Positions 34,762 through 44,637 are shown, counted from the stretch's first letter. The stretch is DNA of 64,000 nt from Nevskia sp. (GCA_031291075.1 JARLJS010000049.1:49669-113668); one strand, 5' to 3'. Translations and numbers: made by a program. The notes: generated from the sequence alone by a model not told the origin.

Positions 34762-36282
34762 TTGAGCAGCGTCAAACGCAACATCGTCGCCAACTATCTC
34801 GGTGGAGCCTGGAGTGCGCTGATGGGGCTGGCTTTTGTGCCGCTCTATATTCGCTATCTGGGGATCGAGGCTTACGGCCTGATCGGCGTGTTTACCCTGC
34901 TGCAGTCGTGGCTCGCTCTCCTGGATTTGGGGCTTACTCCCACCATCAGCCGCGAAATGGCCCGGTTTCAGGCCGGGGCGCATACTCCGCAAAGCATCCG
35001 CGACCTGATGTGCTCGGTCGAGCGGGTCTATTTCGGGCTTGCCGCCGTGGTTGCATTGGGTTTGTTTTTTGCTGCGCCGTGGCTGGCTACCGATTGGGTT
35101 CGAGCGGAGAAACTGTCGACCGCTACGGTGGCGAATGCCTTGGCCGTTACCGGCGGCGCAATCGCCGTGCGCTGGGTTGCCGGGCTCTATCGCAGCGCCC
35201 TCACAGGCCTGCAGCGGCAGGTGTGGCTGAATGGCTGTACTGCTTTTTTTTCCACACTGCGTGGTCTGGGCGTTGTGGCCGTGCTGGCATGGGTATCGTC
35301 AACCATCATGGCTTTCTTTGTTTTTCAAAGCGTATTGGTTGCGCTTGAGGCACTGGTGCTGGCCATGCAACTGCGGCGTCTGTTGCCGGAGCCCCCGCGA
35401 CGTGCCAGCTTCCGCTGGCAGGCGCTGCGGCAGATTTGGCGGTTTGCAGCCGGAATTGCCGTAATTACACTGCTGTCGATTTTGCTCATGCAGGTGGACA
35501 AGCTGGTGCTGTCCAAGATCCTGCCTCTGACGGAATTCGGCTACTACACGCTCGCCGCTACCGTGGCCGGCGCACTGAGTCTTGCAATCGGGCCGATCAA
35601 CAATGCGATCTATCCCCAGTTCACCGGGATGGTTGCTCGCGGTGAAACCAAGGTTCTGACCGAGGTGTATCACAAGTTTTCTCAAACGCTCACCTTGATG
35701 CTGGTTCCCGCCGCGCTCGTGCTGTCCCTGTTTTCGGAACATGCGCTGCTCCTGTGGACGCGGGATGCAGGGACTGCGGCACACGTCGCTCCCCTGGTCA
35801 GCGTGTTGGCTGTCGGCACCATGCTGAATGGTCTTATGCACGCTCCCTATACTTTGCAATTGGCACATGGCTGGACGCGTTTCATGGTGGTTGTGAATGC
35901 CGTTTCCGTTGTTATCGTGGTGCCCGTCATTTACATCGGGGTCCGCTCTTACGGAGCCATCGCCGCCGCCTACATCTGGGCCGCGATCAATGCCGGGTAT
36001 ATCGTTTTTGCGGTACCGCTCATGCATCGCAGGTTGCTTCCTGCAGAGATGTGGCGCTGGTACGGGCAGGACATCGTCGCCCCTGCTCTGGCGGCATTGG
36101 TAGCCGCCGCCTTGGTATGGGTTCTGGCGCCAGCCCCGGCAGTGGATAGACCGCTGGGGAGCGTTGTTTCCATCGCCTTGGCCGCGATCACTGCAGTTTC
36201 CGCCGCCGTGCTGACCACCCCGCTGGGCAGACGCCGATTAGGCGGCTACTTTCGGCCCGTTTGGAAGGCGATCAGTTACTAG
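34762..36282 (+). CDS. wzx: Wzx-type lipid-linked oligosaccharide flippase
   Basis: The product (506 residues, TTG start with a GGAG about 9 nt upstream) is a polytopic MOP-superfamily protein with about 12-14 TM helices. The typical opening is NYLGGAWSALMGLAFVPLYIRYLG and is followed by GLIGVFTLLQSWLALLDLGL. It flips undecaprenyl-PP-linked repeat units across the inner membrane for Wzy. It carries the N-terminal polysaccharide-biosynthesis signature and conserved Arg/Lys in loops. It ends the tightly overlapping biosynthetic group; the next gene is 80 nt away. Confidence 0.9.
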   Translation: MSSVKRNIVANYLGGAWSALMGLAFVPLYIRYLGIEAYGLIGVFTLLQSWLALLDLGLTPTISREMARFQAGAHTPQSIRDLMCSVERVYFGLAAVVALGLFFAAPWLATDWVRAEKLSTATVANALAVTGGAIAVRWVAGLYRSALTGLQRQVWLNGCTAFFSTLRGLGVVAVLAWVSSTIMAFFVFQSVLVALEALVLAMQLRRLLPEPPRRASFRWQALRQIWRFAAGIAVITLLSILLMQVDKLVLSKILPLTEFGYYTLAATVAGALSLAIGPINNAIYPQFTGMVARGETKVLTEVYHKFSQTLTLMLVPAALVLSLFSEHALLLWTRDAGTAAHVAPLVSVLAVGTMLNGLMHAPYTLQLAHGWTRFMVVVNAVSVVIVVPVIYIGVRSYGAIAAAYIWAAINAGYIVFAVPLMHRRLLPAEMWRWYGQDIVAPALAALVAAALVWVLAPAPAVDRPLGSVVSIALAAITAVSAAVLTTPLGRRRLGGYFRPVWKAISY

Positions 36283-36362
36283 GCGAAGCTGGAACCCTGT
36301 GAGTTTTTGCTCAGGTGCGGACGCATTACCCCATCAAGAATAGAGTGATGACGTAGCCAGCC

Positions 36363-37568
36363 ATGGAAAAAAGCTTCATCTCAGTTCTAATCCCGACCAA
36401 GGACCGCGCGGAGCTGTTGGGAGCCGCAATCAGATCGTGCCTTGTTCAGAATTACGACGATTGCCAATTCATTGTCAGCGACAACGCAAGCAGTGACCAC
36501 ACTCGGGATGTGGTTCATGGCTTCAACGATCCAAGGCTCCGCTATGTGAACCCCGGACGCAGGTTGAGCATGGCCGACAATTTCGAATTTGCGCTGTCAC
36601 ACGCGGCTCCAGGATACGTCTTGTCGATCGGTGATGACGACGCACTGATGCCTGATGCCCTTGAATATCTTGGCGTCCTGGTCGGTGAAACAGCTGCAAG
36701 GGCGATTGCCGGACCGCTGAATTTCTATCACTGGGATAACCAGCCGATAGACGCGCTTCGCAATACGCTATACCTCTGCTTGGGCAGCGGCTTTACCGTC
36801 AAGAATTCTCGCAAGGAAGTCCGCCGCACGCTGGGTTTTAACTATTCATATGTCCATAAGCTACCCGGAATATATTACGGCCTGATATCTACCAGGCTGG
36901 TGGAAAAGCTGAGCTGCAACGGCAGGTTTTTCCACTCCATGACACCGGACGCCTATTCGGCCTTGGCTTGTGCTCTGGCAACGGAAGACTTTGTCTATTC
37001 TCACAAGCCGTTCATTTTGGCAGGCGTATCCGGAAGAAGCACCGGCGCGTCTCAACTTTCCAGCACGAATTCGCCGGAAATCAGCAGGTTTTTCCAGGAA
37101 AACACGCACAAGTTCCACGAATCGCTGGTCTACTGCCCCGCACAAGCGATGATGATTGCCGAAGCATTCCTGCAGTTGAGATCAATCCATCCGCAATTGA
37201 CGGAAGGAATCGAGTTTTCGATCCGGGAGATGTGCACGGCGGCGTTACGTGAAGCCAATGCGAACACACGCTCCGCAATCGAGACGGCAGTTTCAGAAAT
37301 GTCGAAAAGAAATGGTGTCAGTTTCGAACAGCTGAAAAAAGCCTCGCGAATGCCTCCCGTTCGTGCCCTGTTGAGCAAGGAGGTCGATGAGTTTTTGTTG
37401 CCTCATCTTTTCGTGCAGAGTTCCGTTTCAGAAATACCGGACGTTGCCGCAGCAGCTGTCTATGCCGATCGAGTCACAAGGGCACTGGTCGGCAGGCGTA
37501 ACCGGAATTGGGCCAACAATTTCGTTCAGCGGATTTCGCGAAAGTTGAGGGCGAGGCTTGTTCGATGA
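36363..37568 (+). CDS. Glycosyltransferase family 2 protein
   Basis: The product (401 residues) is a GT-A fold transferase. The N-terminal signature is ISVLIPTKDRAELLGAAIRSC, with nucleotide-sugar-binding VSDNASSDHTRDVV and the metal-binding GDDDAL near residue 90. The second half (about 220-400) is helical and not conserved enough to name. It likely adds one sugar of the repeat unit on the cytoplasmic face. Base composition is visibly more A/T-rich than the operon upstream, in line with a horizontally exchanged cassette. Confidence 0.85.
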   Translation: MEKSFISVLIPTKDRAELLGAAIRSCLVQNYDDCQFIVSDNASSDHTRDVVHGFNDPRLRYVNPGRRLSMADNFEFALSHAAPGYVLSIGDDDALMPDALEYLGVLVGETAARAIAGPLNFYHWDNQPIDALRNTLYLCLGSGFTVKNSRKEVRRTLGFNYSYVHKLPGIYYGLISTRLVEKLSCNGRFFHSMTPDAYSALACALATEDFVYSHKPFILAGVSGRSTGASQLSSTNSPEISRFFQENTHKFHESLVYCPAQAMMIAEAFLQLRSIHPQLTEGIEFSIREMCTAALREANANTRSAIETAVSEMSKRNGVSFEQLKKASRMPPVRALLSKEVDEFLLPHLFVQSSVSEIPDVAAAAVYADRVTRALVGRRNRNWANNFVQRISRKLRARLVR

Positions 37569-37626
37569 TCCACGGAGCAAGCTGGCGGATTGCGACGGGC
37601 AGGCCGGACGGTAGACGCGAAGGGCC

Positions 37627-38823
37627 ATGAAAGTCCTATATTTGTGTCCCTTGATTCCGGCGTTGTCGGGCAGCGGCGGAAAGAGAGCCGTTTACAACCA
37701 TCTCACGGCGCTCGCGAGCAGCCCTGGACTGTCGATCGATGCCGTGGCGATCGACGAAGAGGGCAGTGGTGAAGCTTGGCCGGCCGATCTCGATTTCATC
37801 TCCTCCCGCGTCTATCCCAGGGCATTGCCGAGATTTCGCAGTGGCGTGCGTGGAGCTGTTTCCGCGGTAGCGCAGTTGTTGTCCAGCCCGGTGCCGAGAT
37901 CTGTCGCCGTCATGAAGTCCAAACCGGCTATCGAGGAGATCAAGTCCCTGCTGAGCGGGGGAGGCTATGATCTGATCGTAGTTGATCTATTGAAGGCCTA
38001 CGCATTGATCGATGAACTGGATATCCAAGTTCCGATCATATATCTGGCGCATAACGTGGAAGCGACTATCCACGTGGATCAATGGCGAAGCAGCTCCCTG
38101 TGGTCGATTCGTCGCTGGTTCGCGGCGGTAGAATTTTTAAAGACCAGACACTATGAAAACCGCTTGTTGAAGGCCGCAACGAGGATCGTCGCCATCTCTT
38201 CGGAGGATATGCGGTCCGGGGTCTTCAAGAAGTTTTCGGATAAGCTTTATTGCTGGCCCGAACTCCCGGTTCCGCAACAACGGCAATGGGCTTACCGCGG
38301 GACGAAGGATATCCTTTTTGTTGGTTCGGCTAAATATTTTCCGAACAAGGATGCGATCGAATGGCTCGTCAACGAACTGATGCCGCGGATCAACCGGCTT
38401 GATCCGGGCGTTCACCTTAAGGTGGTCGGCTGCAACAGGGAGGATGTGGCTGCAGCGGGGGGGGGCGGCAACACAGAGTTTCTGGGCTTTGTCTCCCACG
38501 ACGTGCTCCTCGCGCTGCATCTTACATCCGACCTCTTTATCAGTCCCGTAGTTCTGGGAAGTGGCATCAAGATCAAGGTGCTTGAGGCCTCGGCTTGCGG
38601 AATGCCGATTGCCGCTACCGGCGAGTCGTTGCGTGGCGTCGAATACTTGGACGGAATCGCTTGCCGCATTGAAAGAAATGCCGACAGCGCAGCGCATTCG
38701 ATCGTAAAACTGCTCAATAGCCCGGAGGCATTGATGGGCATGCATCGGGGCATATCCGCTGCATTGCAGCTTGCTACACGACAACGCCAAAGTTTAGGGA
38801 GCCTGTTGGTACATTCCCTCTGA
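37627..38823 (+). CDS. Glycosyltransferase family 4 protein
   Basis: The product (398 residues) is a GT-B transferase. The N-terminal Rossmann half begins MKVLYLCPLIPALSGSGGKRA. The C-terminal half has ILFVGSAKYFPNKDAIEWL and FISPVVLGSGIKIKVLEASACGMP, the GT4 nucleotide-binding signature. It probably adds a sugar to the lipid-linked repeat unit. It is convergent with the dioxygenase gene (32-nt gap), and no clear terminator lies between them. Donor and linkage cannot be read from sequence. Confidence 0.87.
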   Translation: MKVLYLCPLIPALSGSGGKRAVYNHLTALASSPGLSIDAVAIDEEGSGEAWPADLDFISSRVYPRALPRFRSGVRGAVSAVAQLLSSPVPRSVAVMKSKPAIEEIKSLLSGGGYDLIVVDLLKAYALIDELDIQVPIIYLAHNVEATIHVDQWRSSSLWSIRRWFAAVEFLKTRHYENRLLKAATRIVAISSEDMRSGVFKKFSDKLYCWPELPVPQQRQWAYRGTKDILFVGSAKYFPNKDAIEWLVNELMPRINRLDPGVHLKVVGCNREDVAAAGGGGNTEFLGFVSHDVLLALHLTSDLFISPVVLGSGIKIKVLEASACGMPIAATGESLRGVEYLDGIACRIERNADSAAHSIVKLLNSPEALMGMHRGISAALQLATRQRQSLGSLLVHSL

Positions 38824-38855
38824 CGCGACGGCAAGCCGGTGCTATGGTCCGACAT

Positions 38856-39785
38856 TCAGGCGGTTTTGCTCCCCGCCTTGGTCCATTTCAAGCGTTCCCG
38901 AATAAAGGCCCTGAAACGGCGATTGAGGGGCAGCCGAAATGGCCTGTCGAGATAGCGAGCAGGTTCAATCGCATTGTTCAAGATATTGGCGGGAGCGCGA
39001 TATAGGATCCTCCCGATTTCCGAGTCGGAAGATAAAGGAGTGTAGTTGACCGTGTCCTTGAAATAATAATGCGTCACTTGGCTGTGCCGCGTCGCTCCTG
39101 GCCGCAATATGGGCTCTCCTCCATGAAACAAATTGGCAGCCCAGATCAACGCTTGGCCCTTCTTCAGAAGGCCCAGACGTTTCGGTAAGCTGTGCGCAAC
39201 CATCAGCTTTTCGACGAACGGTTCGTAGTACTTCTTATAGCTGACGTCTGGTGAAATGCTCGCTCCTGAAAAGCCGATTTCAGCGGCCGTATAAATCGGC
39301 AGCTTGTGACTGCCCTGGTAGTAGTGCAGGGGGCCGTTGTCCGTACCCACGTCCTCAAGCGCCACCCATACCCCGCACATGAAACGTGCAGGAATGGAGT
39401 TGAAATGAATCGTATCGGAGTGGGTTTTCTGCTCCGTTCCGATATTGAAGTTCAGGGTTTGAAAGGGAAAGGCATCGCGTCCGTACAGGAATTTGAGCAC
39501 GCTCAGCACCTTTGGCTGGCAGGCTAGCCGCATTACAAGATCATTTCTGCGCCACGCGTCCATAACCCGGCGATCCCCTGCGTAAAGGGGCCCGATCTGC
39601 TCGATGATGGAATCACATATCGATATTTCCTCGGCGCCGAGTAAGTCGAAAATAACGTAGCCGTTCTTGTTATAGCTAAGCGCCATCTCCCGCTCGGCGG
39701 GAGTCGGATTTCTGCGATCCAGAATTTCCTCGAAAAAAGGCGATTCGACCCAAGGAATGTTCAGGGTTTCGGCTTGATAATTCAT
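38856..39785 (-). CDS. Phytanoyl-CoA dioxygenase (PhyH)-family Fe(II)/2-oxoglutarate oxygenase
   Basis: The product (309 residues) is a double-stranded beta-helix oxygenase. The iron triad is HSD (H122, D124) and H221 (NLFHGGEPI). R233 is the likely 2-oxoglutarate carboxylate ligand, and WVALEDVGTDNGPLHYYQGSHK is the family's central signature. It should hydroxylate or otherwise oxidise a small substrate in the cytosol. Inside a polysaccharide locus the substrate could be a sugar nucleotide, a lipid carrier or a decoration, but nothing in the sequence says which. It is downstream of, and co-directional with, the beta-helix protein gene. Confidence 0.87.
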   Translation of the reverse strand: MNYQAETLNIPWVESPFFEEILDRRNPTPAEREMALSYNKNGYVIFDLLGAEEISICDSIIEQIGPLYAGDRRVMDAWRRNDLVMRLACQPKVLSVLKFLYGRDAFPFQTLNFNIGTEQKTHSDTIHFNSIPARFMCGVWVALEDVGTDNGPLHYYQGSHKLPIYTAAEIGFSGASISPDVSYKKYYEPFVEKLMVAHSLPKRLGLLKKGQALIWAANLFHGGEPILRPGATRHSQVTHYYFKDTVNYTPLSSDSEIGRILYRAPANILNNAIEPARYLDRPFRLPLNRRFRAFIRERLKWTKAGSKTA

Positions 39786-39943
39786 AGTTCCTGCATTGGA
39801 GTTCTACGGGACGCGGAGGTCGTCCAAGATCTAGGCAGTGGATTTGTCCCCGGATTGCTTTCTGCAGTCCTGCCTGGGTAAGGCGGCCAAAAATTTCAAC
39901 GAAGAAAGTTTGATCGAGCAACGGGTTCTCGTCAAATTTCAGG

Positions 39944-42307
39944 TCACCGCTGTGATCCATATACCGGTGACGGATGTTTGGTCCAAGGTGGCGCGGCGCC
40001 CTTGTTGTCTTCGCCAAGATATTCCGCGTGTAGATCACAATCGTCGAAATACGCGGTTTGGCCTGGCGCAGCGTTCACGCGAAGAAAAAAGTAAGTGCTT
40101 CCGGGCGGCACGAACAAGCTGATTTCCAACAGCTTCCAAATGCCTCCCCCTGGATGGGCCACGGTTGTTGTGTATGGATTAGCGCCGTAAAAAAAATCGA
40201 TGGACGCTGCCGCCGGTGCTGCCGCCCATGCCCAACAGGAGGCATGTGCGAATTTCGAGTCTGCATAGGACTCGGCATTCTTAATCACCGCCGAATCACC
40301 GGATGAGGCTGCGGAATTTCCGCCGACTAGTTGTAGGGCGCCGAGGCTGCGCTTGGTCGAACCGGTGTAGTGATTAGCTGAGCCGCCGCTCGGTGTGCTG
40401 AACGCCCAATTGAGAATATCGGAGTCAAAGCTGGGGTTGACCAGCAACTGGGTGGTGTCCTTGTGCGCTTTGGGCAATCGGATATTTTGACCGTTGTTGG
40501 TGTACGCTGAAAATACGGTGTAGCCACTGAATCCAGCACCGGCAGGGCCCGACAGATGCCCGTGCCCGTCGGCGTGTACGTCACCCTGATCGCCGTTGTC
40601 GGCAAAGACGCCGTTGTGCTGTACGCGCTGCGTGACGTAGTCGCTTGGTGCAATTGAGCCGAGCGTGACTCCGTTATACGGGGTCGTCTGAATCGTGACT
40701 GATCCGGAAGACTCTGCCGCGATTTTTCCATACCCTCTAAACACCATATTCGAGTCGTAAATCCCCACCCTCGGGTAATCCGTCGAGCGTCCGGCCATCC
40801 AGCCCGTCGCGGTCAGGACCGCCATGCTGCCGGATGTGGAAACTGCTGCGATCGGGCAAAGCTGCCGGTCGTCGTAGACCTTGGTATCGATATGGATTCC
40901 CGTGGTGCCGCCAGCCATGTAGATGCCGTTCATGTACAGGCTCTGTACCCCGGCCAGATCGCCAGCCTGTCGGTTATTGTTGTAGTAGCGCCCGCCGAGG
41001 ACAGTGATATTGTTCGCCGTGCATGTAGTGGTCAGGCCGGAGCTGTAGTTGCCGTACGCCTCGTCATCGATATATTCGATGTCACGGGTGCACTCCGCAT
41101 TCCCAGGAATCGATGAATCGATATTGTCGGCGTTGTTCGTGAATCCGCCATCTCCATTCATCGAAGCAACGCTGCTTTGAACCCGGATTGCGTAAGTGCC
41201 CTGACCGAGATAGAGCCCATCGGCACTGTTGTGTGCGAAGGTGGCGCCGACAATTACGCCGTCGTGAGATCGAAATTGTATTTCCCCACCGAATACCCTG
41301 TTGAAGTAAGCGCTGGTGCCGTTTAGGGTGGCGCCCCCGCCGAAAATCTGGAAGTGCGTGCAAGCGACGCAGCTGAAGCCGACGTTGTAATTCCTGGTGA
41401 ACAAGACGTTGTAGAGCGTAAATCCGGAGGCATTGGTGGCGCGGGCGCCTTGATAAGGGCTGGCCTTCACGGTAACGTCCTTTAGCACATCGCCGCTTTG
41501 CCACACCAGCAATCGCCCCACTGCAGTTGCCGGCGTGAACGCCGAAACGTTGCCGTCGAGCGTGAGCCCGAGCAAGTCGGTGTTGGTGCCCAGGGTGAAT
41601 TGATTCGAGCCGTCTCCTGCCGTGAGCCAGCTATTGGCTTTCGCGAGCAGCGTCGCCCCGTAAGCCGAAATCGTGACGCCCGTTGCGGTGATTGCGTTGA
41701 GCGGCCTGCAAAGATAAGTGCCCGGATCTATGACGGCGCTAGTGAAATTGCCGCTGTTCAGGGCAGCGATAAAGGCGTTCAGAGGCGCGGTGTCGTCCGC
41801 GGTTCCGTTGCCTGTGGTGCCGAACCAGATGGAATGCTCCGCGCCGTGATAAATCCGGTACCAGCGTTCACCTGCAGGATCGACGAAGATTGTTCCGCCG
41901 TTGTCGGAGGTCATCGTCCCGCTGGAAACGGTTTGGGAGGTATTTATGGTCCAGTTGGAACCGCTGCCGGCCGTTATCCATGTGTTCGGAGCAACGCCAT
42001 TGTTATGTACGGCTTGACCAATGGCCAGCACACCGCTGGAGATGGACGTTATCGTGAGGGTAGTGCCTGCAATGGAGCCGGTGAATACCGCTCCACTCGT
42101 AGTGTCGGCTATGTTTTTGCGGAATCGGCCACCCTGCGTGCCGTCGACGGTGACTTCATTCACTGTGTCGAGCGTAGTCTGCGCTACGAGGGCAGCCATT
42201 GTCGGGAACCGCGCAACGCTGGTTTCCTGCGCCTCGGTGACGAACGCAGCTTTAGAGCTCTGGAAGCTGGCTAGTATTGCAAGGATTAGGCCGAGAATCT
42301 TCTTCAT
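39944..42307 (-). CDS. Secreted right-handed beta-helix protein with tailspike-like N-terminus and carbohydrate-binding-like C-terminus
   Basis: The product (787 residues from ATG 42307) begins with signal peptide MKKILGLILAILASFQSSKA. Residues of about 20-150 contain a FTGSIAGTTLTITSISSGVL module like those seen in phage tail fibres and bacterial adhesins. Next comes GTADDTAPLNAFIAAL, the usual entry to a pectate-lyase-like beta-helix, and a long PbH1-type helix (about 160-600) with SHDGVIVGATFAHNSADG. A jelly-roll module follows (about 621-765; NPSFDSDILNWAF ... AYFDDCDL). It probably binds or cleaves polysaccharide outside the cell. Catalytic residues cannot be assigned by eye. It is divergent from wzy and upstream of the PhyH gene. 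Confidence 0.8.
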   Translation of the reverse strand: MKKILGLILAILASFQSSKAAFVTEAQETSVARFPTMAALVAQTTLDTVNEVTVDGTQGGRFRKNIADTTSGAVFTGSIAGTTLTITSISSGVLAIGQAVHNNGVAPNTWITAGSGSNWTINTSQTVSSGTMTSDNGGTIFVDPAGERWYRIYHGAEHSIWFGTTGNGTADDTAPLNAFIAALNSGNFTSAVIDPGTYLCRPLNAITATGVTISAYGATLLAKANSWLTAGDGSNQFTLGTNTDLLGLTLDGNVSAFTPATAVGRLLVWQSGDVLKDVTVKASPYQGARATNASGFTLYNVLFTRNYNVGFSCVACTHFQIFGGGATLNGTSAYFNRVFGGEIQFRSHDGVIVGATFAHNSADGLYLGQGTYAIRVQSSVASMNGDGGFTNNADNIDSSIPGNAECTRDIEYIDDEAYGNYSSGLTTTCTANNITVLGGRYYNNNRQAGDLAGVQSLYMNGIYMAGGTTGIHIDTKVYDDRQLCPIAAVSTSGSMAVLTATGWMAGRSTDYPRVGIYDSNMVFRGYGKIAAESSGSVTIQTTPYNGVTLGSIAPSDYVTQRVQHNGVFADNGDQGDVHADGHGHLSGPAGAGFSGYTVFSAYTNNGQNIRLPKAHKDTTQLLVNPSFDSDILNWAFSTPSGGSANHYTGSTKRSLGALQLVGGNSAASSGDSAVIKNAESYADSKFAHASCWAWAAAPAAASIDFFYGANPYTTTVAHPGGGIWKLLEISLFVPPGSTYFFLRVNAAPGQTAYFDDCDLHAEYLGEDNKGAAPPWTKHPSPVYGSQR

Positions 42308-42520
42308 GATGAGGTTATATACCTCCTCGCCGGCGCGGCGCATCCATGACGTCGCCGCCTGATTCCGACGCCGACGCCGGCCCCAGGAACTGCCGCGGTG
42401 CTCGTTGATCCCACGTAATGCATTGAAACGGCAATATCATTAAACATGCTGTTATCGGGTGTGGGATACTTATAGTTGTTACGTTGCTGCGCAAAAGTCG
42501 GGCGGAGCCTACGCGGTGCC

Positions 42521-43762
42521 ATGGAATATATTCAGCAGTTTTCGCTGCTATTTTTTATCCTTCTGGTTGCGTTCGGGGATTGGTTGAATCCTGCCGTAGC
42601 TTTCGCATTGCCCTGGACCTTCATTTTAGGGGCTTCGCAACTTAATCTCTTGGTGCTACAGCGCGATATAGGCTACAAAACGCTGCTGTTGATTGCTTCA
42701 AACATTGCCATCGCCTTTTTCATAAACTGGTCACTCAAACCGGCAAAAGTCAACCGGCATGGCGGGACGCGGCCGGCATTCGTTCCGCGGCCAAGCTCCG
42801 GCTCCCGGATGGCGATGTTGACGCTCGTTGCGGCTTTCATCGCGCTCATTGACATCGTTTATTCGGGCGGGTTGCCGTTGGTTGCACTGGTTACCGGAGT
42901 TGGACCGACCTATAAGGAGTTCGGAGTCCCGAGCCTGAACGGCCTGCTGGTCGCGCTGGTGAATTGCCTGTGCTGCATCGCCATGACCTTGTATCTGCTC
43001 AGCCGGAACAGGAAGTACTTATATTATGTGTTTTTATTCATATTTTGGCATATATTTGTAATTTCGCGTGAAAACATACTTTTGCTGTTAACCGAACTAG
43101 GCGTGATCTATTTTACGTTTAAACAAAAAAGACCGAATAGAATCAGGGCGCTTATCGTGGGCGTCGTGTTCCTGGCGGCCTTTACCGTCGCCGGGGGGGT
43201 GAGGTCCGGGGATATCTACGAGGCTACAGGCGTTGCCGAATCGGCGAGCAGCTACCCCAGGGCCTTTGTATGGCTCTACATGTATTCGGTTGCAAATGTC
43301 TATAGCATTGATTCAGTTATAGATGTACCGCCACATCTCGGTCTTTCGTTCGTCAATTCACTCATCCCGACTTTTTTGCGCGTCGACGACTTGGATGCCG
43401 CGGGTCTGATCGAAAGGTGGCAGGAAGGTGCCGTCTTTTCCTACATTCCGCTGATGTACCTGGACATCGGATTCTGGGGGGTCCTAGGGTTTACCGCCCT
43501 AATGTTTGTCTTGACATTTAATTGCTATTACAAGTCCCGCTCTTTGGATAGGCCGCTATTTGTTCTTATCTATCCCGTATTGTTCTACAGCGCCTTTATG
43601 TCTTTTTTTGTAAATTACTGGCTCTATCTGCCTGTGATATCTCAAATTATTCTGTTTTCTGCAATCGCCCACCTGTTCTTCAAGACCCCCCGGAAAAAGA
43701 TGCTATTCGTTGCAGGAAGGGGTGAGGGCATCGACCAGCGGAACGGCAGAAGCGGGGCGTGA
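42521..43762 (+). CDS. wzy: Wzy-type oligosaccharide repeat-unit polymerase
   Basis: The product (413 residues from ATG 42521) is a polytopic membrane protein with about ten to twelve hydrophobic segments. A large periplasmic loop (roughly 225-320) contains VRSGDIYEATGVAESASSYP and FLRVDDLDAAGLIERW. That is typical of O-antigen/exopolysaccharide polymerases (OAPB/Wzy). These join repeat units at the periplasmic face under control of Wzz. A longer frame from 42476 lacks a good start. The family is too variable for a sequence-only proof; topology and position between the glycosyltransferase genes support it. Base composition is the most A/T-rich in the window. Confidence 0.85.
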   Translation: MEYIQQFSLLFFILLVAFGDWLNPAVAFALPWTFILGASQLNLLVLQRDIGYKTLLLIASNIAIAFFINWSLKPAKVNRHGGTRPAFVPRPSSGSRMAMLTLVAAFIALIDIVYSGGLPLVALVTGVGPTYKEFGVPSLNGLLVALVNCLCCIAMTLYLLSRNRKYLYYVFLFIFWHIFVISRENILLLLTELGVIYFTFKQKRPNRIRALIVGVVFLAAFTVAGGVRSGDIYEATGVAESASSYPRAFVWLYMYSVANVYSIDSVIDVPPHLGLSFVNSLIPTFLRVDDLDAAGLIERWQEGAVFSYIPLMYLDIGFWGVLGFTALMFVLTFNCYYKSRSLDRPLFVLIYPVLFYSAFMSFFVNYWLYLPVISQIILFSAIAHLFFKTPRKKMLFVAGRGEGIDQRNGRSGA

Positions 43763-43778
43763 AGGGGCTGACCACGGT

Positions 43779-44522
43779 ATGACGATCCGTGTATCTGTTT
43801 GCATCGCGACTTACAACGGCGAGAAATATATTGCCCGGCAACTCGAATCGATCGCATCCCAGCTGAGTCCGGACGACGAAATCGTCCTGGTAGACGACCA
43901 GTCATCGGACCGGACTCTCGACATCGTCCGCTCCCTTGACTTTGGCATCCTCAAGATCGTGCGCGCGCCGTCGCGGGGCGGCCCGACGGCGGCGTTCGGG
44001 CTGGCCCTGCAGCATGCACGGGGCGAGTTCATCTTCCTCTCCGATCAGGACGACGTCTGGCTGCCCGGCAAAGTGGAGAAAATGTTGTCCGCGTTGGAAC
44101 GTGCGGACCTGGTGGTGAGCGACGCCTGTGTCGTCGACGAGAAGTTGGGGCCCATTTTCCCTTCATTCTTCGTGTTGCGCGGATCGAAGCCCGGCGTCTT
44201 CCGCAATTTCTTCAGGAACTCCTACGTCGGGTGCTGCATGGCCTTCAGAGCCGCAGTGGCCCGCGCCGCTTTGCCGATCCCGCAGCAGGTATACATGCAC
44301 GACGTGTGGATCGGTCTTATCGCCAATCTTCTGTTCCGGGTGGAATTTCTGCCGGAGCCGCTGATCCTGTGGCGCCGTCACGGCGCGACGGCGACAGTCG
44401 TGGCGGCAACGCGCAAGCGCCTCTCCACAAGCATTGTGCGGCGCCGGCTGACTCTGGCGTTGCGTCTGTCGGGAAGGGTTGCGCGTCTGAAACTCCCCCG
44501 GCCCGCGAGTGGCGGGGTGTAG
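43779..44522 (+). CDS. Glycosyltransferase family 2 protein
   Basis: The product (247 residues from ATG 43779) has the GT2 signature VSVCIATYNGEKYIARQLES, VDDQSSDRTLDIV and the metal-binding FLSDQDDVWLPGK. The C-terminal part ILWRRHGATATV is typical of rhamnosyl-type GT2 enzymes of polysaccharide loci. It begins 16 nt after the wzy stop, so it is likely co-transcribed with wzy. Donor and acceptor cannot be inferred further. Confidence 0.87.
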   Translation: MTIRVSVCIATYNGEKYIARQLESIASQLSPDDEIVLVDDQSSDRTLDIVRSLDFGILKIVRAPSRGGPTAAFGLALQHARGEFIFLSDQDDVWLPGKVEKMLSALERADLVVSDACVVDEKLGPIFPSFFVLRGSKPGVFRNFFRNSYVGCCMAFRAAVARAALPIPQQVYMHDVWIGLIANLLFRVEFLPEPLILWRRHGATATVVAATRKRLSTSIVRRRLTLALRLSGRVARLKLPRPASGGV

Positions 44523-44637
44523 AACCGACATGCGCGCTGGGCGACGAGATCGCTATGACGTTGTAGGATAGCAAGAACCGCCGTCGGCGAGGCCGAAGAT
44601 GGCTGGGCCGAATTGTCCACATATCCAATAGACATCT

